A stretch of DNA of 64,000 bases from Halalkalibacter suaedae. Lineage in GTDB: Bacteria; Bacillota; Bacilli; Bacillales; Bacillaceae_D. The translations under genes and the position numbers were made by a program. Shown one piece after another: positions 1 to 7,567 of the stretch. Positions within the stretch are counted from its first letter, which is position 1, and each line of letters starts with the position of its first letter. The notes beneath the pieces were generated by a model, which did not search any database, was not told the DNA's origin, and saw only the letters and a list, made by a program, of their open reading frames with translations. The stretch lies in assembly GCF_017939705.1 (NCBI RefSeq), contig NZ_JAGKSQ010000009.1, positions 1-64,000 of the forward strand, in the 5' to 3' direction.

Positions 1-66
1 AGGTCTGGTGTGGAAGCGTGGCGACACGTGGAGCTGACAGATACTAATCGGTCGAGGACTTATCCA
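1..66 (+). rRNA. 23S ribosomal RNA, 3' end only
   Basis: The first bases match the well-known 3' terminus of Bacillus 23S rRNA: the conserved stretch around GCTGACAGATACTAATCGG, followed by TCGAGGACTTATCC. The rest of the gene lies upstream of the window. A spacer of about 100 bp leads to the 5S gene. It contains an imperfect hairpin at 131-161 that shares the palindromic core ATCCATTTGGAT with the terminator after 5S. The exact mature 3' end is estimated. Confidence 0.95.
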
Positions 67-166
67 ATACAATTCTTGATTCTGTTTCTTGCGTATTATC
101 TAGTTTTGAGAGAACTATTTCTTTCAATGTGAACTAAGATCCATTTGGATTCTGAGGTTCAATATA

Positions 167-282
167 GTCTGGTGGCGATAGCGAAGAGGTCACACCCGTT
201 CCCATGCCGAACACGGTCGTTAAGCTCTTCAGCGCCGATGGTAGTTGGGGGCTTCCCCCTGTGAGAGTAGGACGTTGCCGGG
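167..282 (+). rRNA. 5S ribosomal RNA, copy 1
   Basis: This is a full-length 5S rRNA gene of about 116 nt. The GGTGGCGATAGCGAAGAGG block and the CCGATGGTAGTTGGGGG block are both characteristic, and the two ends can pair as helix I. It follows 23S in the same rRNA operon. Bases 166-281 are identical to the second 5S copy at 9080-9195. Ends are approximate to a base or two. Confidence 0.97.
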
Positions 283-289
283 CAATTAA

Positions 290-318
290 GCACAATCCAT
301 TTGGATTGTGCTTTTTTT
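290..318 (+). terminator. Rho-independent terminator of the rRNA operon
   Basis: A perfect 10-bp stem (GCACAATCCA / TGGATTGTGC) with a 2-nt loop, or a slightly shorter stem with a 4-nt loop, is followed directly by a run of seven T. It lies 8 bp after the 5S gene, so no tRNA genes follow this 5S copy. Confidence 0.93.
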
Positions 319-426
319 ATTTGTATAAAAGTGTGTAGGGTAGCTGTAAACTTTAGATGGAGTATACTTTCCTAAATGACTCTTTCTTTTTTACACAATT
401 ATATGGACTTAATCTAAAAAATTAAA

Positions 427-1300
427 TTATGATCCAAATTAGCACTTTTATGAGCGGCATACCGGATAGGCAATCAGAAAGAGAATCTAAATTAACAAAA
501 AACCAGTTATATACTTGTGGTCAGCTGAATTATGAGCACCAATTATCATATTTATGATCTTTAGCACTAAGTAAGCAGTCAAAATAGAATTTAAATTAAC
601 AAAAAACCAGATATATGATCGGGATCAGCTGAATTATGAACCGGATCCGATAAGTTATGAGCGTAAACTAGTACGTTATGAGCCAAATTAGAAGATTTAT
701 GATCCTAAGCACTAGGTAGGCAATTTAAATGAGAGAATCTAAATTAATAAAAAACCAATTATATGATCGGGATCAGCTGAATTATGATCCGGATCCGACA
801 AGTTATGAGCGTAAACTAGTACGTTATGAGCCAAATTAGAAGATTTATGATCCTAAGCACTAGGTAGGCAATTTAAATGAGAGAATCTAAATTAATAAAA
901 AACCTATTATATGATCGGGATCAGTTGAATTATTAGTCCAACCCGACAAGTTATGAGCATAAACTAATACCTTATGAGCCAAATTATCATATTTATGATC
1001 TTTAGCACTAAGTAAGCAGTCAAAAATAGGATATAAATTAACAAAGAACCAGATATATGATCGGGATCAGCTGAATTATGAACCGGATCCGACAAGTTAT
1101 GAGCGTAAAGCAGTACGTTATGAGCCAAATTAGAAGATTTATGATCCTAAGCACTAAGTAAGCAGTCAAAAATAGAATCTAAATTAACAAAAAACCAGAT
1201 ATATGATCGGGATCAGCTGAATTATGATCCGGATCCGACAAGTTATGAGCGTAAACTAGTACGTTATGATCCAAACTAGCACTATTATGATCCTAAGTCA
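427..1300. repeat. Hierarchical tandem array: 21-bp TTATGA units in ~147-bp blocks
   Basis: About 0.9 kb between the rRNA terminator and the moaC terminator holds no credible gene. TTATGA(G/T)C-like motifs recur at exactly 21-bp steps in blocks of five. Block starts are near 613, 761, 909, 1055 and 1201; for example, motifs lie at 782, 803, 824 and 845, and at 1222, 1243, 1264 and 1285. A spacer of 62-64 bp separates the last motif of one block from the first of the next, giving a 146-148 bp higher-order period. A degenerate block with three motifs (about 509, 530, 552) and a pair at 427 and 448 precede it. The first motif of each full block reads ATATGATCG. Inverted repeats such as GGATCA...TGATCC occur inside each block. 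Function is unknown. The flanks (319-426 and 1301-1342) show nothing. Confidence 0.9.
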
Positions 1301-1342
1301 CCGGCACCTGCTAACAAACCACCTCTCCAAAGATAAAAAAGG

Positions 1343-1374
1343 ACAAGTAGCATAATCGCTACTTGTGTTTTTTT
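1343..1374 (-). terminator. Rho-independent terminator of moaB-mobA-moaC
   Basis: A 9-bp perfect stem (ACAAGTAGC / GCTACTTGT) with a 6-nt loop is flanked by T runs on both sides. Its main role is to end the leftward Moco operon, because moaC stops at its edge. It could also stop transcription arriving from the repeat array. Confidence 0.9.
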
Positions 1375-1852
1375 ACCTCTGGAAATCCCCGTTTTTTCCA
1401 CCAGTTTTTTTAATTAACATCGTTTCTTTAATAACCATACTCTTATCAACGGCTTTACACATATCATAGAAGGTTAGTGCAGCTGCGGATACTGCTGTGA
1501 GGGCTTCCATTTCAACTCCGGTGTTCCCTTTGCATGTTACGGAGGCTTCAATAACTAATTCATAATCATGGTCGAGTGTGACGTAATTAAATGAGAAATC
1601 GACTCCTTGTAGTTGAATGGGGTGACACATTGGAATAATGTCAGGTGTTTTTTTGGCAGCCATAATCCCAGCTATTTGAGCAACTTGAATGGGGTCTCCT
1701 TTTTTAATTTCTTGTTTCTGAATTGCTGTATATAAAGTAGGGCTCAGTTGAATTTTGGCTTGTGCGATGGCGGTTCGGGTTGTCTCATTTTTTTCAGAGA
1801 TATCAACCATTTTTGGTCGACCTTCTTGATTGTAGTGTGTAAATTCACTCAT
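1373..1852 (-). CDS. moaC: Cyclic pyranopterin monophosphate synthase MoaC
   Basis: MoaC converts the MoaA product (3',8-cyclo-GTP) to cyclic pyranopterin monophosphate, the first committed step of molybdenum-cofactor synthesis in the cytosol. At 159 aa it has normal length. Family signatures are visible: the MCHPI motif (about residues 75-79), the [13 protein letters not shown] segment, and [10 protein letters not shown] near residue 131, which carries the catalytic lysine and aspartate region. It is the last gene of the leftward operon moaB-mobA-moaC. Its ATG overlaps the mobA stop by 8 bp and has a GAGG-type RBS, so translation is probably coupled. The partner moaA is not in the window and must be encoded elsewhere. 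Confidence 0.95.
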   Translation of the reverse strand: MSEFTHYNQEGRPKMVDISEKNETTRTAIAQAKIQLSPTLYTAIQKQEIKKGDPIQVAQIAGIMAAKKTPDIIPMCHPIQLQGVDFSFNYVTLDHDYELVIEASVTCKGNTGVEMEALTAVSAAALTFYDMCKAVDKSMVIKETMLIKKTGGKNGDFQR

Positions 1853-2414
1853 TGTTCCAATCCTCTCGTTTGTTTATATTAACGAAATCCATCTGGTCGT
1901 TAGGGAATCTAATCTTTTGGATAGATACTCTATCAAGTAGTGGCATAAAGCTTCTTTTATTGGAATGTAAGAGCTCTTCAATTATAGGTAGACAGCTTCG
2001 ATTATAAATACTATGAAGTGGCTGCACGTATTCGTCTGTAATTGGCATAATAATGTCAGGTTGATTCTTTTTTAGTACCTCAAGCATTGTATGAACAAAC
2101 TCAACTGTAACATAGGGAATATCAGCGGCTAAGACAAAAAACCATTCGATGTCTTTTAATTGTTTCATTGCTTGAGATAGGGCGAAGAGCGGTCCATTAT
2201 GTTCGTCATTTTCAAGTAGTAGAGATCCTACCTCTTGATCAAATTGAGAAGCAAGCTGTTGATTTGTTGAAATGAAAATAGCCTCAAGTCCAGCGTTTTT
2301 AAATGCATTGACACTGAATAGATAGAAGGGGATTCCTTGATGTAACTCAAACATCTTTGGCTTACCATACCGGGAAGATTTCCCCCCAGCTAAGACAATC
2401 CCAGCGATATTCAT
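1845..2414 (-). CDS. mobA: Molybdenum cofactor guanylyltransferase MobA
   Basis: MobA transfers GMP from GTP to molybdopterin to make the bis-MGD cofactor used by enzymes of the nitrate reductase and formate dehydrogenase type. The 189-aa protein starts with the nucleotidyltransferase signature [13 protein letters not shown] (about residues 8-20) and keeps AADIPYVT near residue 96, a metal-binding aspartate region. Its length fits the Gram-positive family. The start codon overlaps the moaB stop as ATGA, and the end overlaps moaC, so the three genes form one tightly coupled unit. Having mobA implies that the cell makes at least one bis-MGD enzyme, although none is encoded here. Confidence 0.93.
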   Translation of the reverse strand: MNIAGIVLAGGKSSRYGKPKMFELHQGIPFYLFSVNAFKNAGLEAIFISTNQQLASQFDQEVGSLLLENDEHNGPLFALSQAMKQLKDIEWFFVLAADIPYVTVEFVHTMLEVLKKNQPDIIMPITDEYVQPLHSIYNRSCLPIIEELLHSNKRSFMPLLDRVSIQKIRFPNDQMDFVNINKREDWNNE

Positions 2415-2914
2415 CGTTTGACAAGCTCTTCAACAAAATGTGTGATTGTTGGAAGGATCAGTTTTTCTAATGCCAGTGTAACGGCATTAGTAGAGCCGGG
2501 TAATGCATACACCGCGGTTTCGTTAATGCTTCCAGCGATGGCTCGACTGAACATCGCCTTTGCCCCTATTTCCTCATAGCTTAACACACGAAATAATTCT
2601 CCAAATCCGTCCATCTGTTTATGCAGCATCGTTGAAACAGCCTCATATGTAACATCGCGTGGTGAGAAGCCTGTTCCGCCATTTATAATAATCGCTTGTA
2701 CATTTGTCTGTTCTATCCACTCGTGAATGGTTGTCTGAATAAGGGAAAGTTCGTCTAGAACGATGGCATATGCTTCTATTTGATGTTTCTTTGTTTCTAG
2801 TAATGCTTGAATTGCTTGCCCACTACGGTCCGTTTCTTCTGTTCTCGTATCAGACACAGTTAAAATACCTACACGCACTTGTTGTGATTCATCAATCTGA
2901 TGCATGAAGTTCAT
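2411..2914 (-). CDS. moaB: Molybdopterin adenylyltransferase-type protein MoaB
   Basis: A 167-aa protein of the MoaB/MogA family, which activates molybdopterin by adenylation before molybdate insertion. Visible motifs are GILTVSDTR (about residues 16-24), INGGTGFSPRDVTYEA (about 76-91) and ALPGSTNAV near the C-terminus, all parts of the MPT-binding fold. It is the first gene of the leftward operon and faces moeA across 82 bp. Two ATGs are possible: the first has GAGG 7 nt upstream, and the second (M4) has AAGGGG 9 nt upstream. Family alignment would decide. MoeA, encoded divergently, would take the adenylated product. Confidence 0.93.
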   Translation of the reverse strand: MNFMHQIDESQQVRVGILTVSDTRTEETDRSGQAIQALLETKKHQIEAYAIVLDELSLIQTTIHEWIEQTNVQAIIINGGTGFSPRDVTYEAVSTMLHKQMDGFGELFRVLSYEEIGAKAMFSRAIAGSINETAVYALPGSTNAVTLALEKLILPTITHFVEELVKR

Positions 2915-3011
2915 CCCCTTTCCTCTTTATGTTAAAATGAGGTAATCCTAATTAAATCATAACATTAAGAAAAAACAAAATACATAGAAGACTTGAATGG
3001 AGTGGGTTTAC

Positions 3012-4295
3012 TTGATTGAAAAACGGACACCTCTTCCTGTAGGGGAAGCAGTTAAAAGAGTAATGGACTATTCCATTACTAGTCAAAAAGAATATGTATC
3101 TATTGAAATGACAAATAATCGTTTTTTAGCAGAAGATCTAGTAGCTACCCATGATGTACCTTCATTTGATCGCTCTCCTTATGATGGATATGCGATTCGA
3201 TCAGTGGATACGACCGGTGGGAGTTCATCTAATCCCATTACGTTACAGGTCGTTGGAGAGATCGGTGCAGGATTTGTTTTTAATGGAACGGTTGAACAAG
3301 GTCAGGTCGTGCGTATTATGACTGGAGCTCAAATTCCAAATGGCTGTGATGCTGTTGTCATGCTTGAAGTTGTTCGAGAACTTGGAAACGGAAATATTGA
3401 ATTAAAACGCACCATTAAAAAGGGCGATAATATCTCCTATCAAGGTGAGGACACAAAAAAAGGGACTGTACTAGTTGAAAAGGGGACTAGAATTAATCCT
3501 GGAATCGTTGCTCTCCTTGCAACGTTTGGCTACAGCCAAGTGCCGGTAGCTGTGAAGCCAAAGATAGGAGTGATTGCAACAGGTACTGAATTACTTGATG
3601 TCGATCAAGATCTTGAACCAGGAAGGATTCGTAATAGCAACACGCATATGATTATGGCACAAATTGATCGTGCTGGAGGAGAACCTATTTATTTCGGAAA
3701 GTTAGCTGATGATTTTGATACGTGCTTTGGAGCAATAAGTGAGATTCTTTCAAAAGTTGATGTTTTAATCACGACTGGTGGAGTATCTGTTGGCGATTAT
3801 GATTATATGCCTGCGATCTTAAAAAAACTAGGTTCAGATATACTCTTTAATAAGGTGGCAATGAGGCCAGGTAGTGTGACGACAGTAGCGACCTTAGGAC
3901 AAGAAAAAATCATCTATGGCTTGTCAGGAAATCCCTCGGCTTGCTATGTTGGCTTTGAATTATTCGTTAGACCTGTATTGCAGCGTGCCATGTATAGCAA
4001 AAAGCCTCACCACAGTAAGACAAAGGCGATTTTAGCTGTTGATTTTCCAAAACCGAACCCATTTATGAGGCTAGTTCGATCTAAGCTTTCGAATGAAGGT
4101 AGTCGAATCCATGTTGCTCCTTCTGGTTTAGATAAGTCAGGTGTTGTTAGCTCGTTGTCTGGTGCTGATTGTCTGATGCTATTACCTGGTGGGACACGAG
4201 GATATGAAAAAGGAATGGAAATCGATGTGCTGTTACTTGAGGACCAGCAAGGAAGTGAGTGGCCTTGGAACAATATTGTCCCGTCATACAAATAG
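3012..4295 (+). CDS. moeA: Molybdopterin molybdenumtransferase MoeA
   Basis: MoeA inserts molybdate into adenylated molybdopterin. Signatures are SPYDGYA (about residue 57), the TTGGVSVGDYDYMP core and YGLSGNPSAC. The longest reading frame begins at ATG 2997, but that start lacks an RBS. A TTG at 3012 gives the N-terminus MIEKRTPLPVGEAV, which matches how MoeA proteins normally begin, and GGAG lies about 9 nt upstream. I therefore place the start at TTG 3012 (427 aa, normal length). It leads the rightward operon moeA-mobB-moaE-moaD and overlaps mobB by 37 bp. Confidence 0.93.
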   Translation: MIEKRTPLPVGEAVKRVMDYSITSQKEYVSIEMTNNRFLAEDLVATHDVPSFDRSPYDGYAIRSVDTTGGSSSNPITLQVVGEIGAGFVFNGTVEQGQVVRIMTGAQIPNGCDAVVMLEVVRELGNGNIELKRTIKKGDNISYQGEDTKKGTVLVEKGTRINPGIVALLATFGYSQVPVAVKPKIGVIATGTELLDVDQDLEPGRIRNSNTHMIMAQIDRAGGEPIYFGKLADDFDTCFGAISEILSKVDVLITTGGVSVGDYDYMPAILKKLGSDILFNKVAMRPGSVTTVATLGQEKIIYGLSGNPSACYVGFELFVRPVLQRAMYSKKPHHSKTKAILAVDFPKPNPFMRLVRSKLSNEGSRIHVAPSGLDKSGVVSSLSGADCLMLLPGGTRGYEKGMEIDVLLLEDQQGSEWPWNNIVPSYK

Positions 4296-4777
4296 TTGGC
4301 TATCAAAATAGTGGGAAGACGACACTAGTTGAAAAGATTATTAAACGATTTACTAGTGAAAATTATCATGTAGCAACAATTAAGCATCATGGACATGGTG
4401 GGTCTTTAAAGAAAAGCGAGCCTCTCAAAGACAGTGAACGTCATCTCGAAGCTGGAGCGAGAATAACGACTGTTGAAGGTTCTGGTGAGCTACTTATGCA
4501 TGTTAAGAAAGATCAATGGACATTAGATCGTTTAATCGATTTGCATCGTTTTTTTGATCCGGATTTGATTGTCGTTGAGGGGTATAAACAGGAGAATTAT
4601 CCAAAGGTTGTACTACTTAGGGGAGAAGAGGATCTACCTCTAGTAGAAAGGATGAGTAATATACTCTGTATTATTTCATGGAACGACATTACCGTGAGTG
4701 AGAGTCAACCTATATTTCAAATCTCTGAGCAGGGCAGCTATTTAGAATATATTTTTCAGAAAATGAGGGTCAATTAA
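4259..4777 (+). CDS. mobB: Molybdopterin-guanine dinucleotide biosynthesis adaptor MobB
   Basis: MobB is a small P-loop GTPase that supports MobA in making the guanine-dinucleotide form of the cofactor. The Walker A motif GYQNSGKTT lies at about residues 14-22, and a VVEGYKQE segment with a Walker B-like role lies near residue 105. At 172 aa it fits the family. The start used here is GTG 4259, inside the end of moeA; a TTG at 4265 preceded by AAGGAAG with better spacing is a realistic alternative. The stop overlaps the moaE start as TAATG, which suggests coupled translation. Confidence 0.92.
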   Translation: MALEQYCPVIQIVGYQNSGKTTLVEKIIKRFTSENYHVATIKHHGHGGSLKKSEPLKDSERHLEAGARITTVEGSGELLMHVKKDQWTLDRLIDLHRFFDPDLIVVEGYKQENYPKVVLLRGEEDLPLVERMSNILCIISWNDITVSESQPIFQISEQGSYLEYIFQKMRVN

Positions 4778-5253
4778 TGGAGCATACATTATTTGAAATC
4801 AAACATGAACCACTTTTAGTAGAAGAGCTAGTAGAAAAGGTAACTCGTCGTGATTGTGGAGCGATTTCTACATTTATTGGTACTGTACGTGAGTTAACCC
4901 ATGGAAAAAAAACATTAAAGCTAGAGTACCAAGCATATGAGCCGATGGCAGTGAAGATGCTGATTCACATTGGCCAGGAAGTACAAGAGAAATGGCCGCA
5001 ATCCACCATTGCGATTTCTCATCGAGTCGGCATGCTACAAATTTCTGATATTGCTGTTATTATTGCGGTTTCAACCCCCCACCGAAAAGCAGCATATGAA
5101 GCAAATGAATATGCAATGGAACGAATCAAAGAAATCGTCCCAATCTGGAAAAAGGAATATTGGGAGGATGGAACAAAATGGATCGGCGATCAACTTGAGC
5201 AAAAAGAATATCCAAAGGGAAAACCTGACCTAGGAGAGATGAACAATGATTAA
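4777..5253 (+). CDS. moaE: Molybdopterin synthase catalytic (large) subunit MoaE
   Basis: MoaE with MoaD forms molybdopterin synthase, which adds the dithiolene sulfurs to cyclic pyranopterin monophosphate. The 158-aa chain shows FIGTVRE (about residue 35), the LEYQAYEPMA segment and, near the C-terminus, PIWKKEYWEDG, which holds the conserved catalytic lysines. Length is typical. The ATG shares one base with the mobB stop. The end overlaps moaD by 8 bp, the classical order for the two synthase subunits reversed (E before D), as often seen in Bacillus. Confidence 0.95.
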   Translation: MEHTLFEIKHEPLLVEELVEKVTRRDCGAISTFIGTVRELTHGKKTLKLEYQAYEPMAVKMLIHIGQEVQEKWPQSTIAISHRVGMLQISDIAVIIAVSTPHRKAAYEANEYAMERIKEIVPIWKKEYWEDGTKWIGDQLEQKEYPKGKPDLGEMNND

Positions 5254-5479
5254 AATATTATTATTTGCACAACTCCAGGAAGAGTCCGGCCATGAGCAGA
5301 TCGAATCAGACAAAAAAGAAATAAGTGTTGCAGATTTAATTGATTGGCTACATCAACACTACACATTACCATCATTGTCAAACGCAATGATCGCCATTAA
5401 TGAAACATTTGCTACCGAGCAGGATATCGTTAAAGAAGGCGATACCATTGCCTTTATTCCTCCAGTGAGTGGCGGGTGA
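5246..5479 (+). CDS. moaD: Molybdopterin synthase sulfur carrier subunit MoaD
   Basis: This is a 77-aa ubiquitin-like sulfur carrier. The diagnostic C-terminal Gly-Gly (PPVSGG) is intact; it is the site that is adenylated and thiocarboxylated. An AGGAGAG RBS sits inside moaE, and the start overlaps moaE by 8 bp. It is the last gene of the moeA operon. A MoeB/ThiF-type activating enzyme is not present nearby and must be supplied from elsewhere. No clear terminator follows directly; a repeat element begins within about 60 bp. Confidence 0.95.
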   Translation: MIKILLFAQLQEESGHEQIESDKKEISVADLIDWLHQHYTLPSLSNAMIAINETFATEQDIVKEGDTIAFIPPVSGG

Positions 5480-5538
5480 AGACCTAAAAGTTGGTTTTCT
5501 GTTTTTGTTTTAACTCTTAGGTAGGAAATCAGATTGTG

Positions 5539-5870
5539 AAGTGGCTGGGACAAACGTATTTGAACAAACTTAAAACCCGAACAGAGATAGATCGTGTGCG
5601 ATACTGCTTTTTTGATCACGAAATCTTTCACTGTTAAGAGAAGAGAAGAGAAGAGAAATTCTATCTTCCCTTTAATCAAAGCGGACGGGATGGGAGGGCC
5701 GACTCCTGCAGGAAAGAAGGGCAGGTTGAAATCCACCGGCACAGCCGGTTAGTTCAACGCCCTCCTGCGGAAAGCGTGCCCCCCATCCCGGTAGCGTGTT
5801 CGAAGCGACTTTTTACGGCGACTCTGATAAATCATTAAAAAAAGTTATAGTTTATAGCTGCGTCCCATTC
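5539..5870. repeat. MITE-like intergenic element, copy C (diverged)
   Basis: The left edge, GTGGCTGGGACAAA near 5541-5554, resembles the terminal sequence of elements A (8718) and B (59978). The right edge has GTCCCATTCC near 5862-5871, an imperfect inverted match. The interior holds a strong GC-rich palindrome: CGGGATGGGAGGGC at 5686 pairs with its near complement ending at 5790. Within it lie GTTGAA/TTCAAC and ACCGGC/GCCGGT nested stems, and the flanks GCAGGAGTC and ACGCTTTCCGC (read on the minus strand) that element A shares. A 5-bp AAGAG microsatellite lies at about 5637-5656. There is no ORF. It fills the gap between moaD and the next gene. Confidence 0.65.
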
Positions 5871-6341
5871 CTAATCAAAGGTTCTTCCATCGTTAACAAG
5901 GTAAACGATGCCTTCTCTCCTTTCAACTAGAAAAGTTAAATCATCCTCTGCTGTAAGCATACTGGCGAGAAGGTCTATCCCATAGCCGTTGTTCTCCGGA
6001 TATCCATATATATAACAAACAACTTTTTCATCTTTCATAAAAACAATTTGGTACATGCCTTCACTAACGGTTTCACTAATAGTATCGTCCCATTCATAGC
6101 CAACCCTCTCATACACATCCTCAACTGGAGTGTAAGGGGTAAATGAATGGACGACATCCCACTCAAAGGGCGTTATGTCTAATAGATTTATTGTTTCGGT
6201 TGAGCCTTCGATTGATTGGACTTCATCTTTTAGTAGCCCTTCATTTTCATCCCACAAATCCTTAGGTGATAGACCTACTACAACAGCACCTAGGATCAAA
6301 GCGGTTATAGCAATAATGACGACATTTTTTTCTGAGATCAT
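5871..6341 (-). CDS. Hypothetical membrane-anchored protein
   Basis: A 156-aa protein with one N-terminal hydrophobic segment (about residues 8-24, VVIIAITALILGAVVVGL) followed by an acidic, soluble C-terminal domain, presumably outside the membrane. There is no lipobox cysteine. I place the start at ATG 6341, with GAGGAG 8 nt upstream, rather than the TTG one codon earlier. I do not recognise the family. The gene lies 36 bp after the phosphotransferase gene on the same strand and may be co-transcribed. The stop codon abuts repeat element C. Confidence 0.7.
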   Translation of the reverse strand: MISEKNVVIIAITALILGAVVVGLSPKDLWDENEGLLKDEVQSIEGSTETINLLDITPFEWDVVHSFTPYTPVEDVYERVGYEWDDTISETVSEGMYQIVFMKDEKVVCYIYGYPENNGYGIDLLASMLTAEDDLTFLVERREGIVYLVNDGRTFD

Positions 6342-6377
6342 CAATGTTTCTCCTCAAGGTTTTCATTGGGTACCTTG

Positions 6378-7358
6378 CTATATCGTTACAATTGGGTTCC
6401 CTGTTAAGATTCTTTCACGTATCGATGAAAGGAGTTGCTCTTGTTTAGTGGTGAGTGAACTCATATCCAATTTCTTATGGAATACACCGTAGAGCTCGCA
6501 GTCTCTCAGCTTTAAAAATAGATTAATTTGTGAGTACATCTCTGATGAGACAGGACATTGTGTTTGGTACCCGTTAATAAAATCTTCGAGGAATTGCTTG
6601 GCGAAGCTTTCTTTGTCTTCCTCAGTATTAAATGTACTAGACCATAGTGTGTAGTAGAGAGGCATAGCAAGATCATGTGCGAAATGATGGTACGAGCAAT
6701 CATCAAAGTCAAAAATGGAAAGTTGTTCGCCGTCATAAAAGAAATTTCCTGAATGAATGTCTGAATGGATTAGACCAAATCCCGTCTCCCTAGATAGTTG
6801 CTTAATCTCTTTTAAGACAGAATTGACTTTCTCGAGTAAAAGCATATCTTGAGGAATAAATGGAACAAATTGTTGTTGAAATTCATCAATTAATAAAGGT
6901 CTTTTCTGAATATGTTCAGGACATTGATACTCTTTGGTAAGCCGGTGGAGCAAACTAGTAGCCTCACCCCAATCATATGCAAGATTTTGATTGTAAGATT
7001 CGTTAGTAAGCTTAGTTACGGTACCGGATGCTTTTTTAAAGAGAGAGACATAGAAATAGGTTGAACCAGCTTGGACTTGCTCAATGTACTTATTGTTCTT
7101 AGATCGGTATGGAGGACAGACTGGAGCATTATGATTATGTAAATAGAGGAGCCAGTCAAGCTCGGACTCAATCTGCTCTTGTGATCGATGACTACTATGG
7201 GTTAAACGAAGAATCACAGGCTTCCCATCTTGTATTGCTTCAAATACATAATTTTCAAAAGACCCTACTTCTTTGAGGCTAGCAATTTCTAGAGAAAAAT
7301 AACCAGCTGCCTCGTGCAAAATATCTTTACTAAATAAGGCTGAAACCGTTTCTTCCAT
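6378..7358 (-). CDS. Phosphotransferase, APH/choline-kinase-like family
   Basis: A 326-aa kinase-fold protein. The catalytic loop reads LIHSDIHSGNFF (about residues 195-206), and the metal-binding motif follows as SIFDFDDC. Both are the Brenner-type signature of the aminoglycoside phosphotransferase/homoserine kinase II superfamily. An N-terminal lobe with the ATP lysine (KPVILRLTHS, about residue 45) precedes it. Such proteins phosphorylate small hydroxylated molecules, or in Bacillus spore-coat relatives other substrates; the substrate cannot be read from the sequence. The ATG has AGGAG 8 nt upstream. A resistance role is not implied. Confidence 0.85.
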   Translation of the reverse strand: MEETVSALFSKDILHEAAGYFSLEIASLKEVGSFENYVFEAIQDGKPVILRLTHSSHRSQEQIESELDWLLYLHNHNAPVCPPYRSKNNKYIEQVQAGSTYFYVSLFKKASGTVTKLTNESYNQNLAYDWGEATSLLHRLTKEYQCPEHIQKRPLLIDEFQQQFVPFIPQDMLLLEKVNSVLKEIKQLSRETGFGLIHSDIHSGNFFYDGEQLSIFDFDDCSYHHFAHDLAMPLYYTLWSSTFNTEEDKESFAKQFLEDFINGYQTQCPVSSEMYSQINLFLKLRDCELYGVFHKKLDMSSLTTKQEQLLSSIRERILTGNPIVTI

Positions 7359-7567
7359 ATTACATTCTCCTTTTTTGTTTTCTAACTTATTCGACTAAAG
7401 GAACTAGAACCCTTTTTCCTTAAGATATTCAATAGAAGTTGCAAGATTCTCTACTATTACGATAAAATCAAACTATTCCTTCATTTTATTTCTTTACATA
7501 AAGGGATCTACGAATAGCATTAATCTTTAATATTTGTTGTTTTTTATTATAAAGGGGATGAATTCAG

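Noticed and set aside
427-1300. CRISPR-like array
   Set aside because: The recurring unit is a 6-9 bp motif at 21 bp with blocks of 147 bp; there are no 25-36 bp repeats with unique spacers, and no cas genes nearby.
2915-2996. Moco riboswitch between the divergent Moco operons
   Set aside because: The gap is 82 bp, too short, and no structured GC-rich core is present.
4007-4306. 99-codon minus-strand ORF across the moeA end
   Set aside because: Antisense shadow of moeA and mobB; no RBS or homology.
6378-7358. Antibiotic resistance (aminoglycoside phosphotransferase) gene
   Set aside because: Only the general kinase fold motifs are present. The superfamily also covers sugar, choline and homoserine kinases; nothing supports a resistance call.
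7359-7567. S-box or T-box leader before the trans-sulfuration gene
   Set aside because: No T-box motif (AGGGTGGNACCGCG) or S-box core was found, and no terminator precedes the start codon.
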